Source: Candidatus Geothermarchaeum rappei (GTDB lineage Archaea > Thermoproteota > Nitrososphaeria > Geothermarchaeales > JDFR-13). Taken from it: DNA of 64,000 bases. The notes under the pieces are model-generated. The model was not told where the DNA came from. It saw only the letters and a program-made list of their open reading frames with translations, and searched no databases. Below, in pieces: positions 9,093 to 17,536 of the stretch. Location: NCBI GenBank assembly GCA_002011085.2, contig MTMB02000001.1:879007-943006 (forward strand), read 5' to 3'. Each line of letters starts with the position of its first letter. Position 1 is the stretch's first letter. Position numbers and translations under genes: made by a program.

Positions 9093-9476
9093 TTGGAGAA
9101 GAAAATTATATCCACTGATAAAGCTCCAAAGCCCTTAGCAGCATATTCTCAGGCAGTTAAAGTCGGTAGTATGTTATATGTCTCGGGACAGGTGGCGATA
9201 GATCCTAAAACGGGAGAACTTGTAAACGGAGGTATAAGAGAGCAGACAGAGCAGGTGATTAAAAATATTGTTGCGATTGTTGAAGCGGCTGGAGGTACAT
9301 TAGAAAATATCATAAAGATAAATGTTTACTTGGCCGATAAGAAATATTATTCGGGATTCAATGAGGTGTATAGGAGATATTTTAATGTCAATCCTCCAGC
9401 GAGGACAACCGTCGAGGCGAAGCCTCCTAAGGAAGAAATCCTAATTGAGATGGACGCTATAGCCTATGTCGAATAA
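9093..9476 (+). CDS. ridA: RidA (YjgF/YER057c/UK114) family imine deaminase
   Basis: A 127-residue protein covering the whole RidA fold. Family marks are APKPLAAYSQAV at the N-terminus, YVSGQVAIDPKTGELV, and the C-terminal NPPARTTVEAKPP with the arginine that binds the carboxylate of 2-aminoacrylate-type imines. RidA hydrolyses reactive enamine/imine intermediates made by PLP enzymes, several of which are encoded in this window. The start is TTG at 9093, supported by a GAGGTGAT ribosome site about 10 bp upstream and by the position of the conserved N-terminus. Confidence 0.95.
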   Translation: MEKKIISTDKAPKPLAAYSQAVKVGSMLYVSGQVAIDPKTGELVNGGIREQTEQVIKNIVAIVEAAGGTLENIIKINVYLADKKYYSGFNEVYRRYFNVNPPARTTVEAKPPKEEILIEMDAIAYVE

Positions 9477-9570
9477 TAATGCATAGGTAATCCCATTCCA
9501 ATATACCTAAATTAACATTGTCTATTTAGAAAGATGGCAGTATAGGAATATATAGAAATATAGATATATG

Positions 9571-9584
9571 GATGTTATAACATC
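9571..9584. promoter_or_regulatory. 14-bp perfect palindrome upstream of the secreted protein gene
   Basis: GATGTTATAACATC is a perfect inverted repeat, about 70 bp before ATG 9653 and upstream of the ATATATATAT-rich TATA region (about 9608-9620). It could be an operator for a dimeric regulator; no protein is known to bind it. Confidence 0.4.
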
Positions 9585-9652
9585 TAAATGTGTATCAATT
9601 GCTTATCAATATATATATCTCGAAGTTTAATTAACTATTAAGTGAAGTTTTA

Positions 9653-10918
9653 ATGAATATATTGGAAAAGAGAAGAAGTAGTAGACTTAAGAGACTTACC
9701 TTTATTTTCAGCGTAATTCTTGTAGCAGCATTTTTGTTATCTACGGCGACTCCCGCATATGCATTTTATACTGGCACGGTATATCAGAATAACTATATTA
9801 GGATTGGTATCAATGACTATGGTGCACTTGGAGTATACGATAGTGATTATAACGAAGTAGGATTTCAATATCCTATTGGCAGTGCATATGAATCTTTAGC
9901 AACTGGATGGTGGGGAGAAGGCTGGTCCTTATTCTATGAAGGAGATAGAGTCGGGTATGCTCCAGACGATGACATATGGGGCACAGTATCACTATCAACA
10001 CCTGTAATCGTAAGTCAGAATCTGGGGTATAAGACGGTACATCAAATCGTGTTAAAAACAAGTGATAACAGGGTCAAAATAACATTCACATATACGATCT
10101 ATAATAATGAGAAATTTGTTATCCTTAGAACCGCCATAGAAAATATTGGAATGACTACATTATACGAGTTGGAGCATAAACGAATTGTCGATTGGGACGT
10201 ATGGGTTAACTACGGAGGAGGATATACTAACTATTGGGGAATGGATGACATTAGAAGACCTGATCTACATTTAACTGTAGCATTTAAAAACAGTACATTA
10301 GTTGGATCTGTTTCACCTAACACCGTATATATGGGGTTTGCATCAACTAGAGGTCCTTCTGACTACGACCATGACTGGGATGATTACACATCGAGGGGCT
10401 TTGTGAATCCAGAACACTTCTCTATAAGAGCAGATGGAACCACGGCATATAGAGGCGACTATTGTGTAGTGTATGACTGGCGTTTGGGAGATCTTAAACC
10501 AGGTAAGGAAATTGTTTTATACCAGGTATATGCAGCTGGAGACTCCCTAAGGGAGCTTGAGAACAACGTACAGAAAGCATTCAATTTAATATATGGGAAG
10601 GTCATTAAAGCTACTGGAATTGCTAGTGTAGGAAACATGGAAAGGGGAAGAGACTTCGGACTGGCAACTCTCCAACTAAACAAAGTTTTGATGACGGGGA
10701 AACTCGATATGCTAATGCTTACAGCGGCACCAGCTAAACCGATTAGTTTTGAAATGGTCTTGTCCTCTTACAATGAATACAACGATGTAATCTATATCAA
10801 GGGAAAAATGATTGTCGACGGAAAGCTTGTTGCAACAACTATTCTGATATTCAAGGATACTGGTAAAGTTACCTTATCCTCCGGAACAGTTTTCTTCACA
10901 GGACGGTTGACAGGATAG
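9653..10918 (+). CDS. Secreted protein of unknown function
   Basis: A 421-residue protein with a clear Sec signal: basic residues (KRRSSRLKR), a hydrophobic core, and a likely cleavage after PAYA (Ala37). The mature part is rich in Gly, Tyr, Trp, Asp and beta-strand-like segments. A conserved-looking stretch near 55-90 contains ATGWWGEGWSLFYEG and DDDIWG; near 170 is HKRIVDWDVWVNYGGGYTNY. The RxxDWDV motif reminds me of a family of bacterial exported proteins, but I cannot confirm homology. There is no C-terminal anchor, so it is probably released or bound to the S-layer. Monocistronic, ATG 9653, followed by a T-run terminator. Confidence 0.75.
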   Translation: MNILEKRRSSRLKRLTFIFSVILVAAFLLSTATPAYAFYTGTVYQNNYIRIGINDYGALGVYDSDYNEVGFQYPIGSAYESLATGWWGEGWSLFYEGDRVGYAPDDDIWGTVSLSTPVIVSQNLGYKTVHQIVLKTSDNRVKITFTYTIYNNEKFVILRTAIENIGMTTLYELEHKRIVDWDVWVNYGGGYTNYWGMDDIRRPDLHLTVAFKNSTLVGSVSPNTVYMGFASTRGPSDYDHDWDDYTSRGFVNPEHFSIRADGTTAYRGDYCVVYDWRLGDLKPGKEIVLYQVYAAGDSLRELENNVQKAFNLIYGKVIKATGIASVGNMERGRDFGLATLQLNKVLMTGKLDMLMLTAAPAKPISFEMVLSSYNEYNDVIYIKGKMIVDGKLVATTILIFKDTGKVTLSSGTVFFTGRLTG

Positions 10919-10927
10919 TCTATTAGA

Positions 10928-10951
10928 GACTGTCCAGTCACCGATTTTTTT
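10928..10951 (+). terminator. Probable terminator after the secreted protein gene
   Basis: A short GACT-GTCC-AGTC stem-loop 9 bp after the stop codon is followed by ACCGA and a run of seven T (10945-10951). Runs of T are the usual archaeal termination signal. Confidence 0.5.
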
Positions 10952-11043
10952 ATTATATTATTATTATAGTCGTATCATAATTTTTGTAAAGTTTTTTACT
11001 TAAACTAAGGAAATTAGGATGGGTAATTTTTTCTTATGCCTAA

Positions 11044-11056
11044 GGTTAAAAAAGAA
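11044..11056 (-). terminator. Probable terminator after argF
   Basis: On the minus strand CTTTCTTTTTTAA follows the argF stop codon by about 10 bp, a T-rich tract suited to archaeal termination. Confidence 0.4.
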
Positions 11057-11065
11057 AGTAGTTAA

Positions 11066-12001
11066 TTAGGGAATTACCAGCGCTAGAACAGCCTTTTCAG
11101 TATGCATCCTATTCTCAGCCTGATCGAACACAACGCTATGAGACCCTTCTATAATGCCGTCTGTCATTTCTTCACCTCTGTAACCAGGTAGGCAATGCAT
11201 GAATATGAAGTCTTCCTTAGCCACCTTTGTAGTCTCCTCGTTAGCTTGGTAGCCAGCCCAGTCCTTCAGACGCTTATCCTTCTCGGCCTCGGGCCCGCCC
11301 ATACTATGCCAAGTATTGGCGTAAATTACATCTGCATTTTTAAACGCCTCCTCTAGATCCTCTGTTAACACGATCTCCGCACCTGTTTCCTTCGACTTGT
11401 CTTCGACGAAGTCCCATATCTTTGGATCTGGATCATATCCCCTGGGCCTAGCTACATACATTTTATATCCAAATATGCTGGACATTATCATAAGAGAATG
11501 GCATACGTTCCAGATGTCACCTACATACCCTATCTTTATACTCTTCCTCCCCTTATGCTCCCATATAGTCAGTATATCTGCTAACCCCTGCATAGGATGA
11601 GTCAAGTCGGTTAAGGCGTTTATCACCGGCTTCTTCATCCACCGGGCATATTCCTCCACAATCTCCTGTCCAAACGTCCTTATTACGAGGCCATCGAGAT
11701 ACCTATCTAGGACTCTAGCGGTATCCTTAATAGGCTCTCCACGACTCAACTGCATAACTTGCGGTGTTAGTTGGAAAGGCGTTGCTCCGAGGTGGGATAT
11801 AGCTGCCATGAAAGAGACTCTAGTCCGTGTAGAAGGCTTTTCAAATATGAGGCCAACCGTCCTACCCTTTAGATATTCATGGGGAGCTCTCATAGCATGT
11901 AGTCTTTTGAGTTCCATTGAAACCTTCAAGACGAACTCGATTTCATCTCTTGTGAAGTCCATCAGAGTCAGGAAATCCCTACCTTTAAAATCAGCTCTCA
12001 T
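11066..12001 (-). CDS. argF: Ornithine carbamoyltransferase
   Basis: A 311-residue enzyme that makes citrulline from ornithine and carbamoyl phosphate in arginine synthesis. The carbamoyl-phosphate loop is STRTRVSF; HPMQGLADILT is the second phosphate-binding motif. The ornithine side is marked by the SMG loop (HSMGGPEAEKDKRL) and by the HCLP motif (MHCLPGYRGEEMTD). The SMG loop separates it from aspartate carbamoyltransferase. Length is normal. The start ATG 12001 is preceded by AGGTGA with 6-bp spacing. No other arginine gene is adjacent, so it stands alone here. Confidence 0.95.
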   Translation of the reverse strand: MRADFKGRDFLTLMDFTRDEIEFVLKVSMELKRLHAMRAPHEYLKGRTVGLIFEKPSTRTRVSFMAAISHLGATPFQLTPQVMQLSRGEPIKDTARVLDRYLDGLVIRTFGQEIVEEYARWMKKPVINALTDLTHPMQGLADILTIWEHKGRKSIKIGYVGDIWNVCHSLMIMSSIFGYKMYVARPRGYDPDPKIWDFVEDKSKETGAEIVLTEDLEEAFKNADVIYANTWHSMGGPEAEKDKRLKDWAGYQANEETTKVAKEDFIFMHCLPGYRGEEMTDGIIEGSHSVVFDQAENRMHTEKAVLALVIP

Positions 12002-12113
12002 CTGGATTCACCTACATCATGAGATATATTTCGAAGCAGGTTATATTACAAATAATACGTTGTTCAACTATAAATGTAATTTGTCAGAAAAGTTTCATAA
12101 CTGGTTGATATCC

Positions 12114-12398
12114 ATGTATTATATCGAGGATAAGAAACAGGGAGTTATAGTAAAGATATATGTTAAGCCTATGAGGTCAGAAAATAAACTCGTTGTTAAA
12201 GACGATGAATTGATCTTCTATTCTAAGGAAAAGCCGGTGAAAGGCAGGGTCAATGCATCGTTGCTAAAATTTTTATCGAGACGATTAGATATAGCATCTA
12301 CGGATATAGAAATTTTATCCGGTATTAGAGATAGATTTAAGGTGATTATGATAAAGGGAATCACAAAGAAGGATTTTATAGAAAAAATGTTCAGGTAG
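12114..12398 (+). CDS. DUF167/YggU family protein
   Basis: A protein of 94 residues once the start is placed at ATG 12114. It matches the small DUF167 (UPF0235) fold: IVKIYVKPMRSENKL, then DELIFYSKEKPVKGRVNASLLKFLSRRL, where family members read APPVDGKANAALIKFLAK, then the basic KVIMIKG strand. Function is unknown in the whole family. The open frame extends upstream to 11808, but that part is antisense to argF and does not resemble DUF167; GGTTGAT about 6 bp before ATG 12114 supports the shorter form. Confidence 0.82.
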   Translation: MYYIEDKKQGVIVKIYVKPMRSENKLVVKDDELIFYSKEKPVKGRVNASLLKFLSRRLDIASTDIEILSGIRDRFKVIMIKGITKKDFIEKMFR

Positions 12399-12420
12399 AT
12401 AATCGTTGTTTATAATTGTT

Positions 12421-13602
12421 TTAGTGGTTCACTGCTTTCCTAACGAAATAAATTGCCATGACGAAGTTCATAAGCTGTAGCGCGATTAATAGAGATACAT
12501 CGATAGTATATGTAGATGAGTAAACTGCGAATAAGGTTGGAACCGTGAAGTATCCCACGGCCCATATGGTATTTACGAATCCTGAGCCTACTAAATAATT
12601 CTTTCCAAACATTTTTGCTATCATCTCAGTTCCATACGGCGATAGAAGCCCAACTCCAAAGCCCACTAAAAAGGCGGTTAAGTAAACTAGTGTATCTGTG
12701 TCCAAGAATAATGGCGTAAAAAAAGATGCTGTGGAGAGGCTCGTTATTAGACCTAATATCCCCACACCGATATTAATCGTGAATCCTTTATCCATGCCAA
12801 TCCTCTTTGAGATTACTGGGAGAACCATCTGTGAAACTATGGCCGATATATAATATATAGTGATAATGAAACCAGCATTCTCAGCATTCAAATTCAGTTG
12901 AGTAAACCATATCACAGCTCTAGACTGATACGAACCATCTGAAGCACCTACCGATAACACCATTAATATAGGTATTATAGATAGGAGTCCAAGCCTAGAA
13001 TATGATATAGAATCTGTGTCTACTGGTCTCTTAATCCTCACACGACGGATAAAGGGATATATCGTTAGGATAAATGCAGGTATCTGAATAAGGATGAAGA
13101 ACGTGAATAATAGATTATATAGGGATCTTGAGATGAATATGCTTCCCAACGCAGGAGCTATAACAAGTCCCAGGCTCATTATACTAAAAAACCTTCCCAA
13201 TATGGGTGTAGCCTCGCCTACACCGGGGAAACTACCGACAATCACCCCTACAAAGCCTACAAATACAAAAGCCTCCGCAACTCCTATTATGATCCTAGCA
13301 ACGACATATAGGAGGGGCTCCCCAGTGAAGAATAATATTCCGGAGAGGAGGATAGCTAGTACTCCTAGGCTTATAACGAGGAATTCTTTCTTAACATACT
13401 GATGCACTATGCCAGCAGGGGCACTTGAGAAGGTATATGCTAGCCCAAAGACGCTAATAACTAGAGTTGACATAACCTCACTACCCGTCTTTAGATACGT
13501 TAAGTAGCTTACAGCTGGAATAGCGGATACTACGGCGAGAATAACGAGGAAAACAGGGATATAGATATACTCGAAAGTCCTCAGTTCCTGCATCTCGCCC
13601 AT
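12421..13602 (-). CDS. Major facilitator superfamily transporter
   Basis: A 393-residue polytopic membrane protein with about 12 hydrophobic helices in two halves joined by a short polar loop (about 190-205, with RRVRIKRPVD). The N-terminus (TFEYIYIPVFLVILAVVSAI) begins directly with the first helix. The classical loop motif is weak (HQYVKKEFLVISLG), so the assignment rests on overall topology and the GVAEAFVFVGFVGVIVG segment typical of helix 4. Substrate unknown. It converges on the DUF167 gene (22-bp gap) and has its own promoter region upstream of 13602. Confidence 0.84.
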   Translation of the reverse strand: MGEMQELRTFEYIYIPVFLVILAVVSAIPAVSYLTYLKTGSEVMSTLVISVFGLAYTFSSAPAGIVHQYVKKEFLVISLGVLAILLSGILFFTGEPLLYVVARIIIGVAEAFVFVGFVGVIVGSFPGVGEATPILGRFFSIMSLGLVIAPALGSIFISRSLYNLLFTFFILIQIPAFILTIYPFIRRVRIKRPVDTDSISYSRLGLLSIIPILMVLSVGASDGSYQSRAVIWFTQLNLNAENAGFIITIYYISAIVSQMVLPVISKRIGMDKGFTINIGVGILGLITSLSTASFFTPLFLDTDTLVYLTAFLVGFGVGLLSPYGTEMIAKMFGKNYLVGSGFVNTIWAVGYFTVPTLFAVYSSTYTIDVSLLIALQLMNFVMAIYFVRKAVNH

Positions 13603-13705
13603 AGAGCTTCATCTCTCTGCAATATAACCTCAAGTCTCTAGATGAATACCATGTTTAAAATCGTTTTTGATTATAAGATATAAATATATAAGTTGATGAA
13701 GACAT

Positions 13706-13712
13706 TAAAAAA
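13706..13712 (-). terminator. Probable terminator after the tmcA-ASCH operon
   Basis: On the minus strand the ASCH stop codon TGA is followed at once by six T residues (TGATTTTTTAATG), consistent with the end of the two-gene transcript. Confidence 0.4.
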
Positions 13713-14063
13713 TCATCTCCTCCTTTTTCTAGACAGAGGCCTTCTTTTTCGGAATTTGAAGTGATATATGTATAACGTGGCATCTTCCTCCAGATCACCA
13801 TAGATGTCTTTCAACGCTTTTTTTAACTCCTTAACATCTGGGAAACCATCTTCAATAGCATCTTGATCAGTCAGGTCTGAGAATCTTTTCTCAACAATAT
13901 TGGATATTACGGCCTCTCCGTGTATCTTCCCTCTTAGATCAGCTACGTCTACAACCTCTCCCTTAACATACTTAGCTTTAGCCCGTATGGTCGTTCTTTT
14001 CCGGCCTGAGAGGATAAGGGGGATATATTCATCCCTAAACTTTAGACGCCTTCTACGCCCCAT
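13713..14063 (-). CDS. ASCH-domain protein, candidate N4-acetylcytidine amidohydrolase
   Basis: A 116-residue protein consisting of one ASCH domain (about 8-104) with strongly basic tails (MGRRRRLK at the N-terminus, RKRRPLSRKRRR at the C-terminus). The core ILSGRKRTTIRAK lines up with ILAGRKTITIR of E. coli YqfB, which hydrolyses N4-acetylcytidine; the Lys and Thr reported as catalytic there correspond to Lys22 and Thr25, and an acidic residue (Glu71 or Asp72) sits where YqfB has its catalytic Glu. The ELKKALKDIYG helix also matches. The gene starts 2 bp after the tmcA stop with a GGAGG site inside the tmcA end. Activity is inferred; ASCH proteins may simply bind RNA. Confidence 0.85.
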   Translation of the reverse strand: MGRRRRLKFRDEYIPLILSGRKRTTIRAKAKYVKGEVVDVADLRGKIHGEAVISNIVEKRFSDLTDQDAIEDGFPDVKELKKALKDIYGDLEEDATLYIYHFKFRKRRPLSRKRRR

Positions 14064-14065
14064 AT

Positions 14066-16387
14066 TTATACCTCCTCTAGATACCTCAGCCTCATCTTAC
14101 CAATATACTCCCTGAATTTGAATATGAGATCCATTCTATCTATACCAGATTCATGTGAAACCTTTTCCCAACTCCTAGCCTGAAGAACCTTCGATATCAA
14201 CGCATACTCAAATTTCTTTGGTATCGGCACTCTCTTATCCGGGCTTCTTATAAAGTGTGTTTTAACGATCTCCCTAATAGCGTCATATGCGCCTCCATAG
14301 TGTAATGCGCCATATACATATTCCTTCAGCCTTTCCCTCTGGTTACCTCTTAGGCTTGGAGTGTAGTTTATGCTCCACGGGTCTGCGGAAAGTAGGAGAT
14401 GAGCTAGTTTCTCATCTAGAACGAAGTGTGCATCCACCATTGACTCTACAAATAGCTTCTTGAACTCCACCCTAAACTTTTTGATATACTCTCTTCCACT
14501 GGGAGAGATTGGGCGTAGCACTATCGTGCTGAATTCACCAGATACATGATTTCTAATTGGGCTTAAGTAAACGGGGACAAATCTATTTCTAATCCAGAAG
14601 TTTAGAAGCTCCTCCGTGGCCCCAAAGCTCGACCCAACCCAATCTAGCTCCATATCCTTAGCCTCTGAAACCACGTGGTCCAATGCTTTACTACCAATGC
14701 CCCTATTCATCATCATTGGATGAGTGGCTATACGAACGATACGCACCCCCCTTAGATAAGCAAAGTCTCTATACAGGGGATAATATCTTATGAGGACGGT
14801 AGGAATAAGGTGTCCTGAGGGCGGCGCCCCAGCCAAGGTCCTCCTAACACTATCTTCAGACATCGCACCTTCATAGCATAGATGAAGGCTATTAACCACA
14901 TGGCCATCGTATTTAAGGCATCTAGCAAAATGGTGAGGCGCATCACAGAGAATCATTATGTCATTGGGCCTATTTCTATAATGTGCATAGATATAGATTC
15001 CTATGAATTCACGTAGCTTATCCTTATTGTTAAACAACCAGTCCTCCAAGTCGATTTTAACATATCTCGTCCTTTTAGGAGACGCCTTACTAATTTTCTC
15101 ATCAGAGAAGTCAGCGGGATCAGAATCTAGGAATAATGCCCTGAAAAGCCACTGCTCCACTGGATCCAGCTCTCCATATCTAATTGGTTGACTCATATGT
15201 ATCTCGGCGAGCCTCCTCCCCCTAATCCTCCTTAAGAGAGGGAGGAACCGTATCTGAAAACCTCTTCCAGCACCCTCATATCCATGTAAGGTCGTCGAGA
15301 AGATCGTCAACTCGTATTTCTCCGCATACCCCTCTAACAATCCAACTGGGACACCCGACGCTTCGTCTACCACGAGTATGTCAGGCCTCTCTCTAAAGAC
15401 ATCTATTGGAGAGACATATTTAACTTGGCCAAGCTGACTATTCAACTCAACAATTGCACCATTCCGCTTTTTAGTAGTGAATTTCACCTTAAGCCTAAAG
15501 AGAGCCCTAGCAATAAAGTTAAATACCTCCCTCACATTTATGGGCTCTGGTGCTGTTAACACCACCTTCATTTTCTCATCGCTATTCTGAACATCCCTAT
15601 GCATGACACCGGCGATCGCAAGGCCGATTGCAGCAGACTTTCCCCGTCCCCTATCCGCGGTGACTACAACACTACCGCCATTTATACTTATCTTGTCAAT
15701 TGCATGGATAACATCCACCTGATCCTGTGTCAATGCAATCCTATAAATAAGCTCATGGAAAGTAGTTCCTGTGGGGATAACCGGCTCGGGCCTCTGTAGA
15801 GGGGGGGCTTCATATACCTGTCCATGGATGGCACCCGACTCCTCTACGAAAAATACCCCGGGAGACTTTTCAAGCGACTCGACAAGGTGACGGATAAAAA
15901 TAGGCCTTAGATCAGCCTCTGTATATGGATCTGTAACCATGTCTCTATGGAAGGGCACCACCATATCCTTCCAGTCCAAACGCTTGGGTGACAGGAATAT
16001 TATTAGCCCCCCACCCCTTACAACTTCTATCAACCTACCTAGGTCATTAGGCCGTAGGTCTCTCCTAAAGTCTGCTACCAAGAAATCCCAAGTTGTCCCC
16101 ATAATACGCTCTAAATCCTTAAACGAGACATATCCCCATTGGATAACCCCGTCATCCACATAGCCTTTTATACCAGCGACAAAATCCTCAACCCACGGGC
16201 TGTCCTCCCGATCCTCTTTTCCAGAAAGCAGGAGGAGATATTTGTCTCCACGGATAGAGGTATAAAGCTCAACTATTTCACTCAGATATTTATGCGCATC
16301 CCCCTCTAAAACAATTATTCTCCTATGGTGTTCTTCGAGATTACGCTTTATTATATCCTCTATAAAGCCTAGATCGAGACCTGACAT
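14066..16387 (-). CDS. tmcA: tRNA(Met)/RNA cytidine acetyltransferase TmcA
   Basis: A 773-residue RNA-modifying enzyme that uses acetyl-CoA and ATP to make N4-acetylcytidine in tRNA, and in some archaea also rRNA. Domains in order: N-terminal TmcA domain (about 20-200), an RNA-helicase-like ATPase module with Walker A ADRGRGKS (244-251) and Walker B VVDEAS (339-344), a GNAT acetyltransferase domain with the acetyl-CoA loop ATHPMMMNRGIGSKA, and a C-terminal tRNA-binding part. Length is normal for the family. A GGTGAT ribosome site precedes ATG 16387, and a perfect-arm hairpin lies just upstream (16405-16437). It is first in a two-gene operon with the ASCH gene. Confidence 0.95.
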   Translation of the reverse strand: MSGLDLGFIEDIIKRNLEEHHRRIIVLEGDAHKYLSEIVELYTSIRGDKYLLLLSGKEDREDSPWVEDFVAGIKGYVDDGVIQWGYVSFKDLERIMGTTWDFLVADFRRDLRPNDLGRLIEVVRGGGLIIFLSPKRLDWKDMVVPFHRDMVTDPYTEADLRPIFIRHLVESLEKSPGVFFVEESGAIHGQVYEAPPLQRPEPVIPTGTTFHELIYRIALTQDQVDVIHAIDKISINGGSVVVTADRGRGKSAAIGLAIAGVMHRDVQNSDEKMKVVLTAPEPINVREVFNFIARALFRLKVKFTTKKRNGAIVELNSQLGQVKYVSPIDVFRERPDILVVDEASGVPVGLLEGYAEKYELTIFSTTLHGYEGAGRGFQIRFLPLLRRIRGRRLAEIHMSQPIRYGELDPVEQWLFRALFLDSDPADFSDEKISKASPKRTRYVKIDLEDWLFNNKDKLREFIGIYIYAHYRNRPNDIMILCDAPHHFARCLKYDGHVVNSLHLCYEGAMSEDSVRRTLAGAPPSGHLIPTVLIRYYPLYRDFAYLRGVRIVRIATHPMMMNRGIGSKALDHVVSEAKDMELDWVGSSFGATEELLNFWIRNRFVPVYLSPIRNHVSGEFSTIVLRPISPSGREYIKKFRVEFKKLFVESMVDAHFVLDEKLAHLLLSADPWSINYTPSLRGNQRERLKEYVYGALHYGGAYDAIREIVKTHFIRSPDKRVPIPKKFEYALISKVLQARSWEKVSHESGIDRMDLIFKFREYIGKMRLRYLEEV

Positions 16388-16404
16388 AATATTTAAATCA
16401 CCTT

Positions 16405-16437
16405 CTCACCACTATGGCTACAATACCATAGTGTGAG
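16405..16437. promoter_or_regulatory. Hairpin/inverted repeat upstream of tmcA
   Basis: CTCAC-C-ACTATGG, an 8-base loop, then CCATAGT-GTGAG: twelve base pairs with one bulged base. On the minus strand it ends directly before the AAGGTGAT ribosome site of tmcA. A TATA-like CATAAATTAA (about 16441-16452) would place the transcription start near or inside the repeat, so it may be either an operator or a 5' leader hairpin. Confidence 0.55.
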
Positions 16438-16504
16438 ACCAATTAATTTATGTTTAAGGAACTGGGTTAAAAAAGATAATATCGTCTTTATAGTAACAGG
16501 ATAT

Positions 16505-16565
16505 GAAGAAAAATAAAAAATAGAAAATGGGACACTCGATTAGTTTACGGTAGCCATACAGCTAC
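16505..16565 (-). terminator. Hairpin and T-rich tract after the SSB gene
   Basis: GTAGC-6-GCTAC (16550-16565) straddles the SSB stop codon. About 20 bp further on, the minus strand has a T-rich run with six consecutive T (16505-16528). Together these look like a terminator. Confidence 0.45.
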
Positions 16566-16858
16566 TCTTCCAACTTCTCAAGCTTACCGTATCTGCCCAC
16601 ATTAAGCTGTGGATTGCCGTTGAACTCATTGATGTATCCATTCTCAACAAGTACCTTGTCGCCTTCCTCAACCATCTCTATCTGCCTATTCCATAAGACT
16701 AGGGTAATTTCACCAGTCTCGTCGGCAAGCTTGGCTTCTGCAATATAAACTCTCCTACCAGTTTTCCTGGATACAAAGGATCTCGTCTCGCCTTTCTCGG
16801 TAATCGTGCCTTCGACAGTCACGTTATTCATTCCAATTTTCAAATCGCCAATCTTCAA
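16562..16858 (-). CDS. OB-fold single-stranded DNA-binding protein (crenarchaeal SSB-like)
   Basis: A 98-residue single OB-fold protein resembling the DNA-binding domain of Sulfolobus SSB: IGDLKIGMNNVTVEGTI corresponds to the N-terminal strand, then AEAKLADETGEITLVLWN and GDKVLVENGYINEFNGNPQLNVGRYGKLEKL. It lacks the long flexible acidic/RG tail of Sulfolobus SSB, ending soon after the fold. It would coat single-stranded DNA (or RNA). The start is TTG 16858; Met10 at 16831 would cut off the first conserved strand, so the TTG is preferred. A hairpin overlapping its stop codon and a T-rich tract follow. Confidence 0.84.
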   Translation of the reverse strand: MKIGDLKIGMNNVTVEGTITEKGETRSFVSRKTGRRVYIAEAKLADETGEITLVLWNRQIEMVEEGDKVLVENGYINEFNGNPQLNVGRYGKLEKLEE

Positions 16859-16946
16859 TTCAAATCGCCATCAAATCAAATAGTGATAGGTATATTGTGG
16901 CTCGACATATATAAAGAAAGATATGTTCCATTGGATGACAGGGCTA

Positions 16947-17534
16947 TTATAATATCGTTTTCACAGCGTCATACCCCATTTCAAAGGCTTTAGAATTGAT
17001 TTCACTCATCCTTAGACCACTAATTACATCTAGGAAATCTTTTTTGGTAACCTTTCCAGGAAGTATGTCTAATGCAACTAAGCCCCCTAGCATTACCATG
17101 TTCACAGACAAGGCACTACCTGCTTTTAAAGCGAGTTCATGTGCATTTACCGTCAATATCTTAATCCCGAGACTCTCCGCTTTTGAAATTAGTTCATCAG
17201 GGCTCGGCATATTTATCTTTGGTAGAGCCGGCCTAATCATCCTAGTATTAGCCACTACTATGGTATCTTTATTTGCATATCTCAGGACACGCATAGTCTC
17301 TATAAGCTCTAGACCTATTATTACGTCTGCACCGCCTACAGGGACTAATGGCGAGTGTATATCCCCTATTCTTATATGAACCTCGACACTACCCCCTCTC
17401 TGACTCATCCCATGTGTCTCAGCCATCATAACTCTAACTCCCCGTTTGTTGTATACACTACTCAACACCCTTCCAAAGGTGATTATGCCTTGACCACCTA
17501 CTCCAGTTACCAATATATCACAATATTTCATCAT
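16947..17534 (-). CDS. iorB: Indolepyruvate:ferredoxin oxidoreductase subunit beta
   Basis: A protein of about 195 residues, the pyruvate ferredoxin oxidoreductase gamma-type domain that forms the small subunit of indolepyruvate ferredoxin oxidoreductase. The N-terminus DILVTGVGGQGIITFGRVL and ETHGMSQRGGSVEVHIRIG are diagnostic. With IorA it converts aryl pyruvates to aryl-acetyl-CoA, reducing ferredoxin. It follows iorA directly: the GGTGGTGA that encodes the end of IorA also serves as its ribosome site. ATG 17534 or 17531 is the likely start; the frame is open to 17546 inside iorA. Confidence 0.94.
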   Translation of the reverse strand: MMKYCDILVTGVGGQGIITFGRVLSSVYNKRGVRVMMAETHGMSQRGGSVEVHIRIGDIHSPLVPVGGADVIIGLELIETMRVLRYANKDTIVVANTRMIRPALPKINMPSPDELISKAESLGIKILTVNAHELALKAGSALSVNMVMLGGLVALDILPGKVTKKDFLDVISGLRMSEINSKAFEMGYDAVKTIL

Positions 17535-17536
17535 AG

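Noticed and set aside
11808-12113. Upstream extension of the DUF167 reading frame
   Set aside because: It is antisense to the 5' part of argF, has no family resemblance, and a ribosome site precedes ATG 12114.
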